A stretch of DNA of 64,000 nucleotides from CAZAFL01 sp964484465 (GCA_964484465.1 CAZAFL010000010.1:33708-97707), one strand, 5' to 3'; positions 35,825-45,657 are shown, counted from the stretch's first letter. Notes: a model not told the origin generated them from the sequence alone. Made by a program: numbers and translations.

Positions 35825-37810
35825 ATGGCTGAATCAAATAACAAAGCGACATCGTTCCAGCCGTTCGTTTCGGCGGAGACGGTTATGCCTGAGTTTTCAA
35901 TGAAGGCAGTTTTGCTTGGAGCGCTGTTCGGACTTATCTTCGGCGCGGCAACAGTCTATCTTGCCCTCAGGGCAGGATTGACGGTTTCCGCCTCAATCCC
36001 GATTGCAGTTCTGGCGATTGCGGTTTTCAAGAAAATAGGGAAATCGACGATTCTCGAGAACAATATCGTTCAAACTGTCGGGTCGGCGGGTGAATCCATT
36101 GCCGCGGGCGTCGCGTTTACCTTCCCCGCATTAATTTTCCTTACCAGCGGAGAATCCTACTTTACATATTTTAATATTTTGACGCTCGCATTTGTCGGCG
36201 GCATTCTTGGAGTCTTATTCATGGTGCCGCTCCGCAGGTCGCTGATTGTCAAAGAGCATGGTGCTCTTCCGTATCCTGAAGGTACCGCATGCGCCGACGT
36301 TCTCATTGCGGGTGAAAAAGGCGGGTCGATGGCGAAACGCGTGTTCGCCGGTTTGGGGATTGCCGTGCTTTATAAATCCCTCATGAGTATCCTCGGATTA
36401 TGGAAAGATACCCCCGGCTATACAGCATCAACCAATTCATCGTATCCGAATGCGAGTGTGAGTTCGGAAATCACTCCCGAGTACCTTGGCGTAGGGTATA
36501 TAATCGGTCCGAGGATTTCTGGAGTGCTTGTTGCGGGTGGTGTTCTGTCTTATCTCGTTTTGATTCCTTTAATCAGTTTTATTGGTGATGCACTTCCCTC
36601 AATATTGAAACCGGCAGGAAAGCTCATATCCCAGATGTCGCCGTCAGAAATTCGCGGCGGCTATGTGCGATATATTGGTGCCGGTGCCGTGGCGGCGGGA
36701 GGATTAATTACCCTGCTTAAAACACTTCCGACAATAGTTTCTGCGTTCAAAGATAGTTTTAAAAGCCTGAAAGACCTCCGGGCGGGAATCAAATTGTCAC
36801 GTACGGAACGCGATATTCCGATTACCTATGTTATCGTCGGTTCATTAGCGTTGGTTCTTATCATTGCTGTCCTTCCACAACTCCCCGGGACATTTCCCGG
36901 AACATTGCTGATGGGATTATTGATTGTCGTGTTCGGATTCTTTTTTGTTACCGTAAGTTCGCGCATTGTAGGGATTATCGGTTCTTCCAATAATCCTATT
37001 TCCGGAATGACAATTGCGACACTCATGGCGACCTGCCTGATATTTGTGAGTCTCGGATGGACCGGCAATGTTTATCAATCGCTCGCTCTTGTGGTTGGCG
37101 GAATTGTCTGCATCGCGGCAGCAAATGCAGGCGCGACGAGTCAGGATTTGAAAACCGGTTACATCGTTGGCGCCACGCCGATCTACCAACAAATTGGTTT
37201 GGTTATCGGTGTACTGGTCTCGACCTTTGCAGTTGGATGGACGCTGCATGCAATCGACAGCTCGATGTCGTTCCAGGGAATTCCCCACGCCATCGGAAGC
37301 GAACGGTATGCTGCTCCACAAGCGACGTTGATGGCGACGATAATCAAAGGTCTCCTCGCGCAGGATTTACCATGGGGCCTTGTATTCATCGGCATGGCGA
37401 TTTCGGTTGTTGTTGAGCTGTGCGGTATCCGTTCTCTTTCGTTCGCCGTAGGAGTGTATCTTCCGCTCTCGACGACATTCCCGATTTTCGTCGGCGGCAT
37501 GCTGAAAGGACTCGTTGATAAAATGCAGGGAGTCAAGGAAGAATCTGAAGTCAGCCCGGGCATGTTATACAGCACTGGATTAGTAGCCGGCGGCTCACTT
37601 ACCGGTGTGATGATTGCAATTCTCAGCGGTATCCCGATCGCAATCATGGTTGCAGGGCAATCCAAAGAAATTTCCCTCATGCAATATGTACAGGATGCTA
37701 TTGGCGTCCATGGATGGGAAAGCCTTGGTGGATGGAGTGATGTTATCGGCGCTGCGATGTTTGCATTGTTAGGGGTATTACTTGTCCGTACTGCCATGAA
37801 AAAAGACTAA
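35825..37810 (+). CDS. OPT-family oligopeptide transporter, first copy
   Basis: 661 residues, about 14-16 membrane segments. OPT features: VYLALRAGLTVSASIPIAVL, NNIVQTVGSAGESIAAGV, ALPYPEGTACADVLIAGEKGG and NAGATSQDLKTGYIVGATP. It imports oligopeptides or metal-peptide complexes, driven by protons. GAGGAG gives a good ribosome site. It is clearly a paralogue of the protein at 39345-41480; the two enclose a dipeptidase gene. Confidence 0.93.
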   Translation: MAESNNKATSFQPFVSAETVMPEFSMKAVLLGALFGLIFGAATVYLALRAGLTVSASIPIAVLAIAVFKKIGKSTILENNIVQTVGSAGESIAAGVAFTFPALIFLTSGESYFTYFNILTLAFVGGILGVLFMVPLRRSLIVKEHGALPYPEGTACADVLIAGEKGGSMAKRVFAGLGIAVLYKSLMSILGLWKDTPGYTASTNSSYPNASVSSEITPEYLGVGYIIGPRISGVLVAGGVLSYLVLIPLISFIGDALPSILKPAGKLISQMSPSEIRGGYVRYIGAGAVAAGGLITLLKTLPTIVSAFKDSFKSLKDLRAGIKLSRTERDIPITYVIVGSLALVLIIAVLPQLPGTFPGTLLMGLLIVVFGFFFVTVSSRIVGIIGSSNNPISGMTIATLMATCLIFVSLGWTGNVYQSLALVVGGIVCIAAANAGATSQDLKTGYIVGATPIYQQIGLVIGVLVSTFAVGWTLHAIDSSMSFQGIPHAIGSERYAAPQATLMATIIKGLLAQDLPWGLVFIGMAISVVVELCGIRSLSFAVGVYLPLSTTFPIFVGGMLKGLVDKMQGVKEESEVSPGMLYSTGLVAGGSLTGVMIAILSGIPIAIMVAGQSKEISLMQYVQDAIGVHGWESLGGWSDVIGAAMFALLGVLLVRTAMKKD

Positions 37811-37829
37811 TCATAATCAGGAGGAAGTT

Positions 37830-39287
37830 GTGTCGACTGCAATTGATGGGTTACAACCAGCACTCGTGTGGAAATATTTCGCAGAGATTGCGAAAATACC
37901 GCGCGCGTCAAAGCATGAAGAACGAATCGCCGCGTATGTTGTCGATACGGCAAAAAAGCTTGGGTTGTCTGCAAAACAAGACCGGGCTGGTAACGTTGTC
38001 GTGAAAAAAAATGCCTCCGGCGGGTCTGAACGTAAAAAAAGTATTTGCCTGCAGGGTCACCTCGATATGGTATGTGAGAAGAATGCGGACAAGGTTCATG
38101 ATTTTTCGAAAGACCCGATCGAGATCGTGCGCAAGGGAAATGTTCTCATGGCAAACGGCACAACTCTTGGTGCAGATAACGGTATTGCCGTGGCGACCAA
38201 CCTTGCCATCATGGAGGACAATTCGCTCCAGCATGGTCCGTTAGAATTTCTTTTTACGATTGATGAAGAGACCGGCTTGACAGGAGCCGCAAACCTCGAC
38301 AAAGGTATTCTCGAGAGCAAAACATTGCTTAACCTCGACTCTGAGGAAGAAGGAGCTATTTACGTCGGGTGCTCGGGAGGCAGAGATACACTCGGTACCT
38401 GGAAAGTTACGTTTGAAACTGCTCCTTCAGGAATGACGGCTGTAGAAGTGAGTGCAAAAGGATTGCGCGGCGGACATTCGGGATTGGAAATTGATAAGGG
38501 GCGGGGTGATGCGATCAAGATCCTCAACAGAGCGCTGCTGCAGCTTTCCGCTATCGGTGCCCGGTTATCGAAAATTACTGGCGGGAATAAGCGGAATGCT
38601 ATTCCTCGTGAAGCTGTAGCAGTAATGTTTGTCCCGAAGAAGAAAATCGGGGATGCAAAGAAAATTGTCTCCACATTTAACGTTGTTGCCCGGGCTGAGC
38701 TTGCCTCAGTTGAAAAAGATCTGGTTGTCAGCCTCAAGGACCTTCCCGACATGAAAAAGGGTAAAGTCATAAAGAAAACCCAGCAGGAGAAGATTTTTCA
38801 GACGATTGCAGCGCTGCCCCACGGCGTTCTCAAAATGAGTGCCGAAATTTCATGGCTCGTTGAATCATCGACAAACGTTGCAGTGATTGAAACGACAAAC
38901 AAAGCAATAGTTCTCTCGACGAGTCAGCGAAGCTCAGTTGCATCCGAGCTTGATGAGGCGGCACAAACGGTTGTTACCATCTTCACCCTTGGAGGTGGGA
39001 CGGTAGAGCAAACCGACGGTTATCCGGGATGGAAGCCGAACCTGGATTCTCCGGTGTTAAAAACTGCAAAAACGACGTACAAGAGTCTATATGGCAAAGA
39101 ACCGGAAGTGAAAGCGGTTCACGCCGGACTCGAATGCGGGATATTGGGTGAACGGTATCCCGGAATGGATATGATTTCCTTCGGTCCGACGCTCGAGGGT
39201 GTGCACTCTCCCGATGAGAAAATCTATATCGATACGGTTGACAAGTTCTGGAAATTCCTTCTAGGAATTTTGAAAGCAGCAGGCTGA
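37830..39287 (+). CDS. pepD: Aminoacyl-histidine dipeptidase (M20, PepD)
   Basis: 485 residues; GTG start with a strong CAGGAGGAAG site. Hydrolyses dipeptides in the cytoplasm with two zinc ions. M20C metal ligands are visible: His and Asp in CLQGHLDMVCEKN, Asp in GTTLGADNGIA, catalytic Glu in FTIDEETGLTGA and Asp in LLNLDSEEEG; the lid domain has RGGHSGLEIDKGRGDA. Placed between two peptide transporters, it is the expected next step after uptake. Confidence 0.94.
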   Translation: MSTAIDGLQPALVWKYFAEIAKIPRASKHEERIAAYVVDTAKKLGLSAKQDRAGNVVVKKNASGGSERKKSICLQGHLDMVCEKNADKVHDFSKDPIEIVRKGNVLMANGTTLGADNGIAVATNLAIMEDNSLQHGPLEFLFTIDEETGLTGAANLDKGILESKTLLNLDSEEEGAIYVGCSGGRDTLGTWKVTFETAPSGMTAVEVSAKGLRGGHSGLEIDKGRGDAIKILNRALLQLSAIGARLSKITGGNKRNAIPREAVAVMFVPKKKIGDAKKIVSTFNVVARAELASVEKDLVVSLKDLPDMKKGKVIKKTQQEKIFQTIAALPHGVLKMSAEISWLVESSTNVAVIETTNKAIVLSTSQRSSVASELDEAAQTVVTIFTLGGGTVEQTDGYPGWKPNLDSPVLKTAKTTYKSLYGKEPEVKAVHAGLECGILGERYPGMDMISFGPTLEGVHSPDEKIYIDTVDKFWKFLLGILKAAG

Positions 39288-39292
39288 GCTTT

Positions 39293-39327
39293 CAACCTCC
39301 CGCGGGTTCTGAACCCGCGGGAGGTTG
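39293..39327. repeat. 35-bp perfect palindrome, terminator-like (copy 2)
   Basis: Arms CAACCTCCCGCGGGTTC and its complement around one central base, six bases after the pepD stop. Same size and layout as 419-453, with four differences per arm, all compensated in the other arm. Confidence 0.75.
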
Positions 39328-39344
39328 TCCACTAAGGAGAAATT

Positions 39345-41480
39345 ATGCAAGAATCGACACATCAGGTTTCAGAAGCTCTTAAACATTTCAAGCCATACAT
39401 CCCGTCCGACCAATCTCCCGCTGAAGCAACGTTCAGAGCTATTTTGCTCGGGGCACTTCTCGGCATTGTTTTCGGTGCAGCGTCAGTCTATCTGGGGCTT
39501 CGTGTAGGATTGACAACATCGGCTTCGATTCCCATTGCAGTCATGTCGATTACTATTTTGAAGAAGCTGGGTAAATCGACAATCCTCGAAAACAATATCG
39601 TGCAGACCGTCGGATCTGCCGGCGAATCGATTGCTGCTGCTGTTGTGTTCACTGTTCCTGCACTGATTTTCCTCGGATATGCACTCAACGCGTCATTGAC
39701 GCTGTTAATAGCTCTTACTGGCGGCGTGCTCGGTGTGCTGATGATGATTCCTCTTCGCAGGTATTTAATAGTGAAGGAACACGGAAACCTCCGGTTTCCC
39801 GAGGGAACGGCGTGCGCGGAAATTTTGAAAGCAGGCGAAACAGGCGGCACAAGCGCAGCGAAAATTTTTAGGGGGATGGGTATCGGCGCAATTTTCAAGA
39901 GTTTACCGACACTGTTTGGATTCTGGAAACCGACCCCGCAACAGGACCTTGCCTGGTATCCGGGCTCTTCAGTCGGTATGGATGTTTCGCCGGAATTGAT
40001 GGGAGTCGGTTATATCATCGGCTGGCAGACTTCGGTCATAATGGTTGCGGGCGGTTTACTTTCATCATTCATTATCGGACCCGTCATCGCGTTTGCAGGG
40101 AAGAGCGCCAGCGAAGCGATTTATCCCGCGACCAAACTCATTCGGGATATGTCGCCGTATGAAATCTGGCGTAACTACATAAAGTATATTGGCGCTGGCG
40201 CGGTAGCCACGGGTGGAATACTTGGACTGTTTCGTGCTCTGCCTGCCATCTGGGATTCACTCCGGGCATCCATCAAACAACTCGTCGGTGAACGATCAGG
40301 TAATGCTGACCATTCACTCCTTGATAGGACAGAACGCGATACCCCGATTACGGTTGTTGTCCTTGGCTCGCTCGCGCTCGTCGTATTCATCTGGCTTGTC
40401 CCGACATTCAGGATGAACCTCCTCGGTGCTGCACTCATCGTCTTGTTCGGTTTTTTGTTCTCCGTGGTATCTGCGCGCATAACAGGAATCGTAGGTTCAT
40501 CTTCCAGTCCACTTTCCGGTATGACAATTGCAGTATTAATGGGAACATGTTTGATCTTTCTCGTTGTCGGGTGGAGCGGAGCGTCATTCACCTATCTTGC
40601 GCTGGTTATCGGAGCCGTTGTCTGTATTGCGATAAGTAACGCAGGAACGACAGCGCAGGATTTGAAGACAGGCTTTTTGGTCGGAGCAACACCGCGCGCG
40701 CAACAGCTCGGCCTGCTGGTGGGGGTTGTCACGTCGGCAAGCGTTGTCGGCTATACCATGATTCTTTTGAATACCAGTCAAACGAAAGAGATCGCTCTCG
40801 AGAAGCAGTTTTCGCCTCCCGCAGCGGTGATGCAGTATGCGGAACCGATACAGGCAAGAGACGGAAAGACATATCTTCTTGCAAAGGTGAGCGGCGTTGA
40901 AGGGGTCGAGCCAGGGAATTATCTGATCGATCAGGAGACCAAACTTGCGGTGAAGAAAAGAGTTGATGGTATCGGCGGCAGGGAGCTCGCCGCGCCGCAG
41001 GCAAATCTGATGGCGGTTCTCATCGGAGGATTACTCGAACAGAAACTACCGTGGGGTTTGATCATGATCGGAGTCAGTATTGCACTCTTCATTGAGCTGA
41101 TGGGGATGCATTCATTGACGTTTGCTGTCGGTGTGTATCTTCCGCTCTCGTCCACATTGCCGATTTTTATCGGCGGTCTCGTTCGTAAAATAGCGGACAA
41201 GTTCTACAGGAGAAAACCCGACGATGTTGAAGAAACTGAAGGAACGTTAATGTCATCGGGCTTGATCGCCGGAGGCGCGCTCATCGGTGTGCTGGGGGCA
41301 TTCCTCCATTTTGTCATGCCATTCGATGATGATGATACGGGTCTCCCTCTTGGAATTGCATTTGGATATAAAACATTGCGGTTCCTGTGGGACCAGGATC
41401 TCGTTTCGATTCTGATGTTTGCGGTTCTGGGATATTTTTTGTATAAAGGCGCTGCTGAAAAAAAGTTCTCTAATCCTTAG
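39345..41480 (+). CDS. OPT-family oligopeptide transporter, second copy
   Basis: 711 residues. Same motifs as the first copy (NNIVQTVGSAGESIAAAV, RFPEGTACAEILKAGETGG, NAGTTAQDLKTGFLVGATP). It differs by an extra soluble insertion near residues 475-545 (IALEKQFSPPAAVMQYAEPI, ending with GIGGRELAAPQ), absent from the first copy. AAGGAG gives the ribosome site. The pair probably arose by tandem duplication and differs in substrate; the insertion may matter for that. Confidence 0.93.
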   Translation: MQESTHQVSEALKHFKPYIPSDQSPAEATFRAILLGALLGIVFGAASVYLGLRVGLTTSASIPIAVMSITILKKLGKSTILENNIVQTVGSAGESIAAAVVFTVPALIFLGYALNASLTLLIALTGGVLGVLMMIPLRRYLIVKEHGNLRFPEGTACAEILKAGETGGTSAAKIFRGMGIGAIFKSLPTLFGFWKPTPQQDLAWYPGSSVGMDVSPELMGVGYIIGWQTSVIMVAGGLLSSFIIGPVIAFAGKSASEAIYPATKLIRDMSPYEIWRNYIKYIGAGAVATGGILGLFRALPAIWDSLRASIKQLVGERSGNADHSLLDRTERDTPITVVVLGSLALVVFIWLVPTFRMNLLGAALIVLFGFLFSVVSARITGIVGSSSSPLSGMTIAVLMGTCLIFLVVGWSGASFTYLALVIGAVVCIAISNAGTTAQDLKTGFLVGATPRAQQLGLLVGVVTSASVVGYTMILLNTSQTKEIALEKQFSPPAAVMQYAEPIQARDGKTYLLAKVSGVEGVEPGNYLIDQETKLAVKKRVDGIGGRELAAPQANLMAVLIGGLLEQKLPWGLIMIGVSIALFIELMGMHSLTFAVGVYLPLSSTLPIFIGGLVRKIADKFYRRKPDDVEETEGTLMSSGLIAGGALIGVLGAFLHFVMPFDDDDTGLPLGIAFGYKTLRFLWDQDLVSILMFAVLGYFLYKGAAEKKFSNP

Positions 41481-41576
41481 GACTGGTTCCGGCATATCTG
41501 TTCCCGCTGATTGGAATCGAAATACGAACTTTCGACCCTTGCCGACTGTTCATAATTAAGGAATAGAGTATTTAAG

Positions 41577-41975
41577 ATGAGCACAGATTATCTTCATACA
41601 AAACATTTCACCCTCGAGCAGGCCCGTATGATGCTGACCGGCATTTCCCGGCTGGTGGAGGAAATTGTGACTCTAAAAAAAAGTCTCGATGAACGGGGGT
41701 ATGATATCTATCGTCATCAGTATTTCGGCGGGAGCGGCCCGAACGGACAACGTTTTTTCCCTCACGAGCTTGAAAAGATTGTCAAAATTGCTCAGGAAAT
41801 GGACAAAAAAGGGATATTGATAAAAGGGTTTGATGACGGATTAATCGATTTTCCTCATCTTCGGTCTAATGGTGAGGAGGTATATCTCTGCTGGAAAGTG
41901 GGTGAGACAGATATTCAATATTGGCATACAATCCCGGAAGGGTTTGCGGGACGAAAACCTATTACAGAGTTATAA
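41577..41975 (+). CDS. DUF2203 protein
   Basis: 132 residues, cytoplasmic. DUF2203 pattern: KHFTLEQARMMLTGISRLVEEIVTLKKSL (helix), KIAQEMDKKGILIKGFDDGLIDFPHLRSNGEEVYLCWKVGETDIQYWHTIPEGFAGRKPI (the conserved part; DFP and CWKxGE are family marks). Function unknown. The middle carries an additional GGSGPNGQRFFP stretch. It lies 21 bases before the HlyD gene. Confidence 0.87.
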   Translation: MSTDYLHTKHFTLEQARMMLTGISRLVEEIVTLKKSLDERGYDIYRHQYFGGSGPNGQRFFPHELEKIVKIAQEMDKKGILIKGFDDGLIDFPHLRSNGEEVYLCWKVGETDIQYWHTIPEGFAGRKPITEL

Positions 41976-41996
41976 TGAAAATATGACGATATTATT

Positions 41997-43301
41997 ATGA
42001 AAAGAAAATACCTTTACATTATTGTCGCAATTGTTGTCGTCGGAACCGCAGGCTATTTCATTTTTTCAGGTTCCGGTTCGAAAGAGCTTCGGTACAGAAC
42101 CGAAAAAGCGTCCCGCGGCGATATCGAAGTGCAGGTGCGAGCCACCGGTACGATAAACCCCATACAGACAGTTGAAGTGGGAAGCCAGGTTTCAGGAATC
42201 ATCCAGAAAATTTTTGTCGATTTTAATTCGCACGTGAAAAAAGGACAAGTCATTGCGCAAATCGATTCGACGTTCCTGTATGCATCAGTGAAAGAAAGCC
42301 AGGCGTCACTTGAACGCTCACGCGCACAGATGAACAATAACCAGCGGAATTTTTCCAGGACTTCCGACCTTTTCAGTAAAAATCTCGTGTCGCAAGCAGA
42401 CCTTGACGCCGCGAAAGCTACGTATGAAAGTTCGGTCGCAGATTTCAAGCAAAGCGAGGCGTCACTCGACCGTGCAATTGTCAATTTGCGGTATGCTCTC
42501 ATTCGAGCGCCGATTGATGGCGTCGTCATTTCACGCGATGTCGATGTTGGCCAGACTGTTGCCGCGAGTTTCCAGACGCCAAAGCTGTTCAGTATCGGGA
42601 ACGATCTCTCGCGTATGCAGGTTGAAGCAAGCGTCGATGAGGCGGATATAGGTCAGGTGAAATCAGGTCAGGAAGTTTCCTTCACTGTTGACGCGTATCC
42701 TGACAGAAAATTCCGCGGGAGCGTCACGCAAATTCGTCTCGCGCCGGTCACTATTCAGAATGTTGTAACCTACACGGTGATTATCGAAGTTCCGAATCCC
42801 GACATGAAGTTGCGGCCCGGTATGACAGCGACAGTTTCAATACTTGTCGATAAGCGCGACGATGTTTTACGAGTTCCAACGTTAGCGCTCAGGTTTCAGC
42901 CCCCACAGGAGTCTGCGGACAAGCCCGGTAAGGCCGGTCAGGACAGCGCAAAGGATCCTAAATCCACTGAACACCGTATGGATGGACAAGGCGGGCAATC
43001 CCGACCTGGTCAAGGCTGGATGAGGAAGAACGATAACGACCAGGGCCAAAACTCTGATGCATCTGTGATGAAAACGGGGCGGATATGGATTCTTGAAGGA
43101 GGAAAAAATCTGAAATCTGTGTCGGTGTCGACTGGTATTAATGACAACCGTTATGTCGAGATCGCCGGAAACGATATCAAAGAAGGAGATGAAGTAGTGA
43201 TAGGGATGAACGGCGCCGAGACAGTATCAACATCTGCGCAACAAACTAATCCTTTCCAGACGCGGATGCCCGGCGGTGGCGGCAGAGGAAGAGGGTTTTA
43301 A
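41997..43301 (+). CDS. MacA/HlyD-type periplasmic adaptor
   Basis: 434 residues. N-terminal membrane anchor (about 5-24), then barrel-lipoyl part (ATGTINPIQTVEVGSQVSGIIQKIFVDFNSHVKKGQVIAQID), coiled-coil hairpin (about 100-165, NLVSQADLDAAKATYESS), lipoyl half (IRAPIDGVVISRDVDVGQTV) and beta barrel with LRPGMTATVSI. A low-complexity insert (about 300-350, PQESADKPGKAGQDSAKDP) and a Gly/Arg tail (PGGGGRGRGF) are unusual for the family. It should work with the permease encoded next. Confidence 0.9.
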   Translation: MKRKYLYIIVAIVVVGTAGYFIFSGSGSKELRYRTEKASRGDIEVQVRATGTINPIQTVEVGSQVSGIIQKIFVDFNSHVKKGQVIAQIDSTFLYASVKESQASLERSRAQMNNNQRNFSRTSDLFSKNLVSQADLDAAKATYESSVADFKQSEASLDRAIVNLRYALIRAPIDGVVISRDVDVGQTVAASFQTPKLFSIGNDLSRMQVEASVDEADIGQVKSGQEVSFTVDAYPDRKFRGSVTQIRLAPVTIQNVVTYTVIIEVPNPDMKLRPGMTATVSILVDKRDDVLRVPTLALRFQPPQESADKPGKAGQDSAKDPKSTEHRMDGQGGQSRPGQGWMRKNDNDQGQNSDASVMKTGRIWILEGGKNLKSVSVSTGINDNRYVEIAGNDIKEGDEVVIGMNGAETVSTSAQQTNPFQTRMPGGGGRGRGF

Positions 43302-43326
43302 TCGGTCAATTGTCCTGACAATATAT

Positions 43327-44547
43327 ATGATGCGTTTTGTTGAAATACTTCGTATCGCTTTTGACGCCCTCCTCCGCAACAAAATGCGGTCTCTGCTCAC
43401 AATGCTGGGGATCATCATTGGCGTTGGTGCGGTGATAGCAATGGTTGCAATTGGACAGGGGGCACAGACTTCAGTCGAAGCACAAATAAACAGTTTAGGA
43501 ACGAATATTTTACTCGTGTTTCCAGGAACAATGACTCGCGGCGGAGTCATGGCAGGTGGTGGAACCGGTACAAGCCTCACAGAAGAGGATGGTCAGGCCG
43601 TGAAAGACCAGTGCCCCGCGGTGGCGTACGTGAGTCCGCAATTGCGCAACGGCGCACAGGTGGTGTACAGTGGACTCAATTGGGGAACAGTCCTTCAGGG
43701 AGGGACCGTGGACTACTTCTCGATCCGCGACTGGAAGCTGGACAAAGGAGATTTTTTTACTGACCAGGATGTGAGGGCTGCAACGAAAGTCTGCTTGTTG
43801 GGACAAACGGTCGTGAACCAATTATTTGAAACGAGCGACCCGATCGGGCAAACAATTCGTATCAGAAACATTCCATTCCGCGTCATCGGCGCCCTGAAAC
43901 CAAAGGGCGAAAATGCAATGGGACAGGATCAGGACGACCTTATTATTATTCCCTACACAACTTTGCAAAAACGACTTATGGGGAATACGCGGAGCTGGGG
44001 ATTCCTTGTGTCTGCAGTTTCAAAAAATCAAATCACTGAAGCACAGCAGCAAATTACAGATCTTCTGCGCATGAGACACAAGCTAAGCGCGAACGACGAT
44101 AATGATTTCACTATCCGCACCCAGACTGAAATTGCGGATGCTCAGTCCGCGACATCAAAGATCATGACCACTCTCCTTGCGAGCATCGCCTCTGTGTCGC
44201 TTGTCGTCGGCGGGATCGGTATCATGAATATCATGCTCGTCTCCGTCACAGAACGGACACGCGAAATCGGTATCCGCATTTCTATTGGTGCACGCCGGCG
44301 CGACATTCTCTCTCAATTCCTGATGGAAGCGATTGTCATGAGTCTGCTCGGAGGGTTTCTCGGTATTGCTCTCGGTGTTGGTGGTTCCAACATCATTTCG
44401 AAGTTTGCCGGTTGGCCCACATTCGTCTCTACAAATTCGATTTTTCTCGCCGTGTTTTTCTCAAGTTTGGTCGGGGTGTTCTTTGGCTGGTATCCTGCAC
44501 GTAAAGCATCCTCCCTCAATCCGATTGAAGCGCTGAGATACGAGTAG
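43327..44547 (+). CDS. MacB-like ABC permease (no ATPase domain)
   Basis: 406 residues from the ATG at 43327; an upstream GTG (43276) would overlap the adaptor gene and add a non-family leader. Structure: N-terminal helix (LLTMLGIIIGVGAVIAMVAI), MacB periplasmic core (about 50-270), and three C-terminal FtsX helices with SVTERTREIGIRISIGARR. The ATPase domain that is fused N-terminally in E. coli MacB is absent and no ATPase gene is adjacent on either side. It must borrow an ATPase from elsewhere in the genome or is no longer active. Confidence 0.9.
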   Translation: MMRFVEILRIAFDALLRNKMRSLLTMLGIIIGVGAVIAMVAIGQGAQTSVEAQINSLGTNILLVFPGTMTRGGVMAGGGTGTSLTEEDGQAVKDQCPAVAYVSPQLRNGAQVVYSGLNWGTVLQGGTVDYFSIRDWKLDKGDFFTDQDVRAATKVCLLGQTVVNQLFETSDPIGQTIRIRNIPFRVIGALKPKGENAMGQDQDDLIIIPYTTLQKRLMGNTRSWGFLVSAVSKNQITEAQQQITDLLRMRHKLSANDDNDFTIRTQTEIADAQSATSKIMTTLLASIASVSLVVGGIGIMNIMLVSVTERTREIGIRISIGARRRDILSQFLMEAIVMSLLGGFLGIALGVGGSNIISKFAGWPTFVSTNSIFLAVFFSSLVGVFFGWYPARKASSLNPIEALRYE

Positions 44548-44707
44548 GTTAGTACTACATGCCTACATTTCATCTCATCATCTAAGGGTTTGATTTCCCA
44601 TCCGAGAAATTAAACTTTCTATTATCCAATCTGTCATAGATATAAAAGGTGCTCAACCGGGCTCTCATTACCAACTTTTTTTGTCCGGCATTTTATATCG
44701 CTAACGT

Positions 44708-45532
44708 ATGAAATCTTCAAATAAATTATTTGTGCGAGTGATGTTCTGTATCTCCGTCATATGTCTGGGCTGTAATGACGTTGAACTAAAAAGTCACTGG
44801 TCGGATAAAGAGATTGTTATCGACGGCATGGATACCGATTGGGGAAATTCTCTTATGGTATTTGAAAAAGAAAAGATCGCCGTCGGGATTGCGAACAATG
44901 CCGAAAACCTCTATGTGTGTCTCAAGATTTCCGACCGGCAAACCCGGATGCAGGCGGTGCGAGGCGGACTCACTCTCTGGTTTGATTCAACCGGGGGGAA
45001 TGATAAATATTTCGGCATTCATTTTCCAATCGGGATGCAGGGTGTCGACATGCCGATGAGAAGAGATGAGCAACTGGAGAACGACAACTCTCACACAATG
45101 CAGGATGCCGTCATGCAAATGCTGCATGAAATGGAAATCCTCGGTCCGGATAATAGCGTAGTTGAGCGGTTGTCGAATCTCCATTCCGCCGGGTTACAGG
45201 CGTCACTCAGTGATTCTACCGGTGCTCTTATATATGAATTGAAGATACCTCTGGTAGCGGGCAAGGAAAATCTCTATCCTCTGAATATCCAGGCAGGCAA
45301 GGTCCTTGGAATAGGTTTGGAAACCGGACAGTTTAATTTTCGCAGGCAGAACCGGGAATCCGGTGAAGGTGTACCGGAAGGCGGGGGCGGTGGATTTGGT
45401 CGGGGTGGCGGGTTCGGGCGGGGAGGGATGCGTGGCGGAAGAGGAGGCGGTGGATTCGGCGGAAGACAATCGCAGGGAGCACCGGAACCGCTGAAGGTGT
45501 GGGCTAAAGTACGATTAGCGACTCAAACCTGA
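44708..45532 (+). CDS. Lipoprotein with Gly/Arg-rich segment
   Basis: 274 residues. Lipobox ICLGC22. Residues about 28-215 have the look of a CBM9/DOMON-like beta sandwich: IVIDGMDTDWGNSL, IAVGIANNAENLYVCLKISD, RGGLTLWFDSTGG, and ALIYELKIPL. Then comes about 32 residues of almost pure Gly, Arg and Phe (near 222-253), shaped like an RGG box, then a short end. The Gly/Arg tail of the adaptor two genes upstream is similar in composition. Function unknown; anchoring at the outer membrane is likely. Confidence 0.75.
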   Translation: MKSSNKLFVRVMFCISVICLGCNDVELKSHWSDKEIVIDGMDTDWGNSLMVFEKEKIAVGIANNAENLYVCLKISDRQTRMQAVRGGLTLWFDSTGGNDKYFGIHFPIGMQGVDMPMRRDEQLENDNSHTMQDAVMQMLHEMEILGPDNSVVERLSNLHSAGLQASLSDSTGALIYELKIPLVAGKENLYPLNIQAGKVLGIGLETGQFNFRRQNRESGEGVPEGGGGGFGRGGGFGRGGMRGGRGGGGFGGRQSQGAPEPLKVWAKVRLATQT

Positions 45533-45628
45533 TCGGGATAATTTCTCCGCTTTGCAGGTTGTCGTTAGCGTTTTCGTGTATAGAACAACTTCCTTCCTTG
45601 TTTATCATTTGTTTGCGCTCGCCTTACA

Positions 45629-45657
45629 TTGATATACTCATCATAAATTCATAAATT
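45629..45657 (+). promoter_or_regulatory. Probable uvrB promoter
   Basis: TTGATA (45629-45634), 17-nt spacer, TAAATT (45652-45657), 55 bases before the start codon. No LexA-type box was recognised. Confidence 0.6.
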
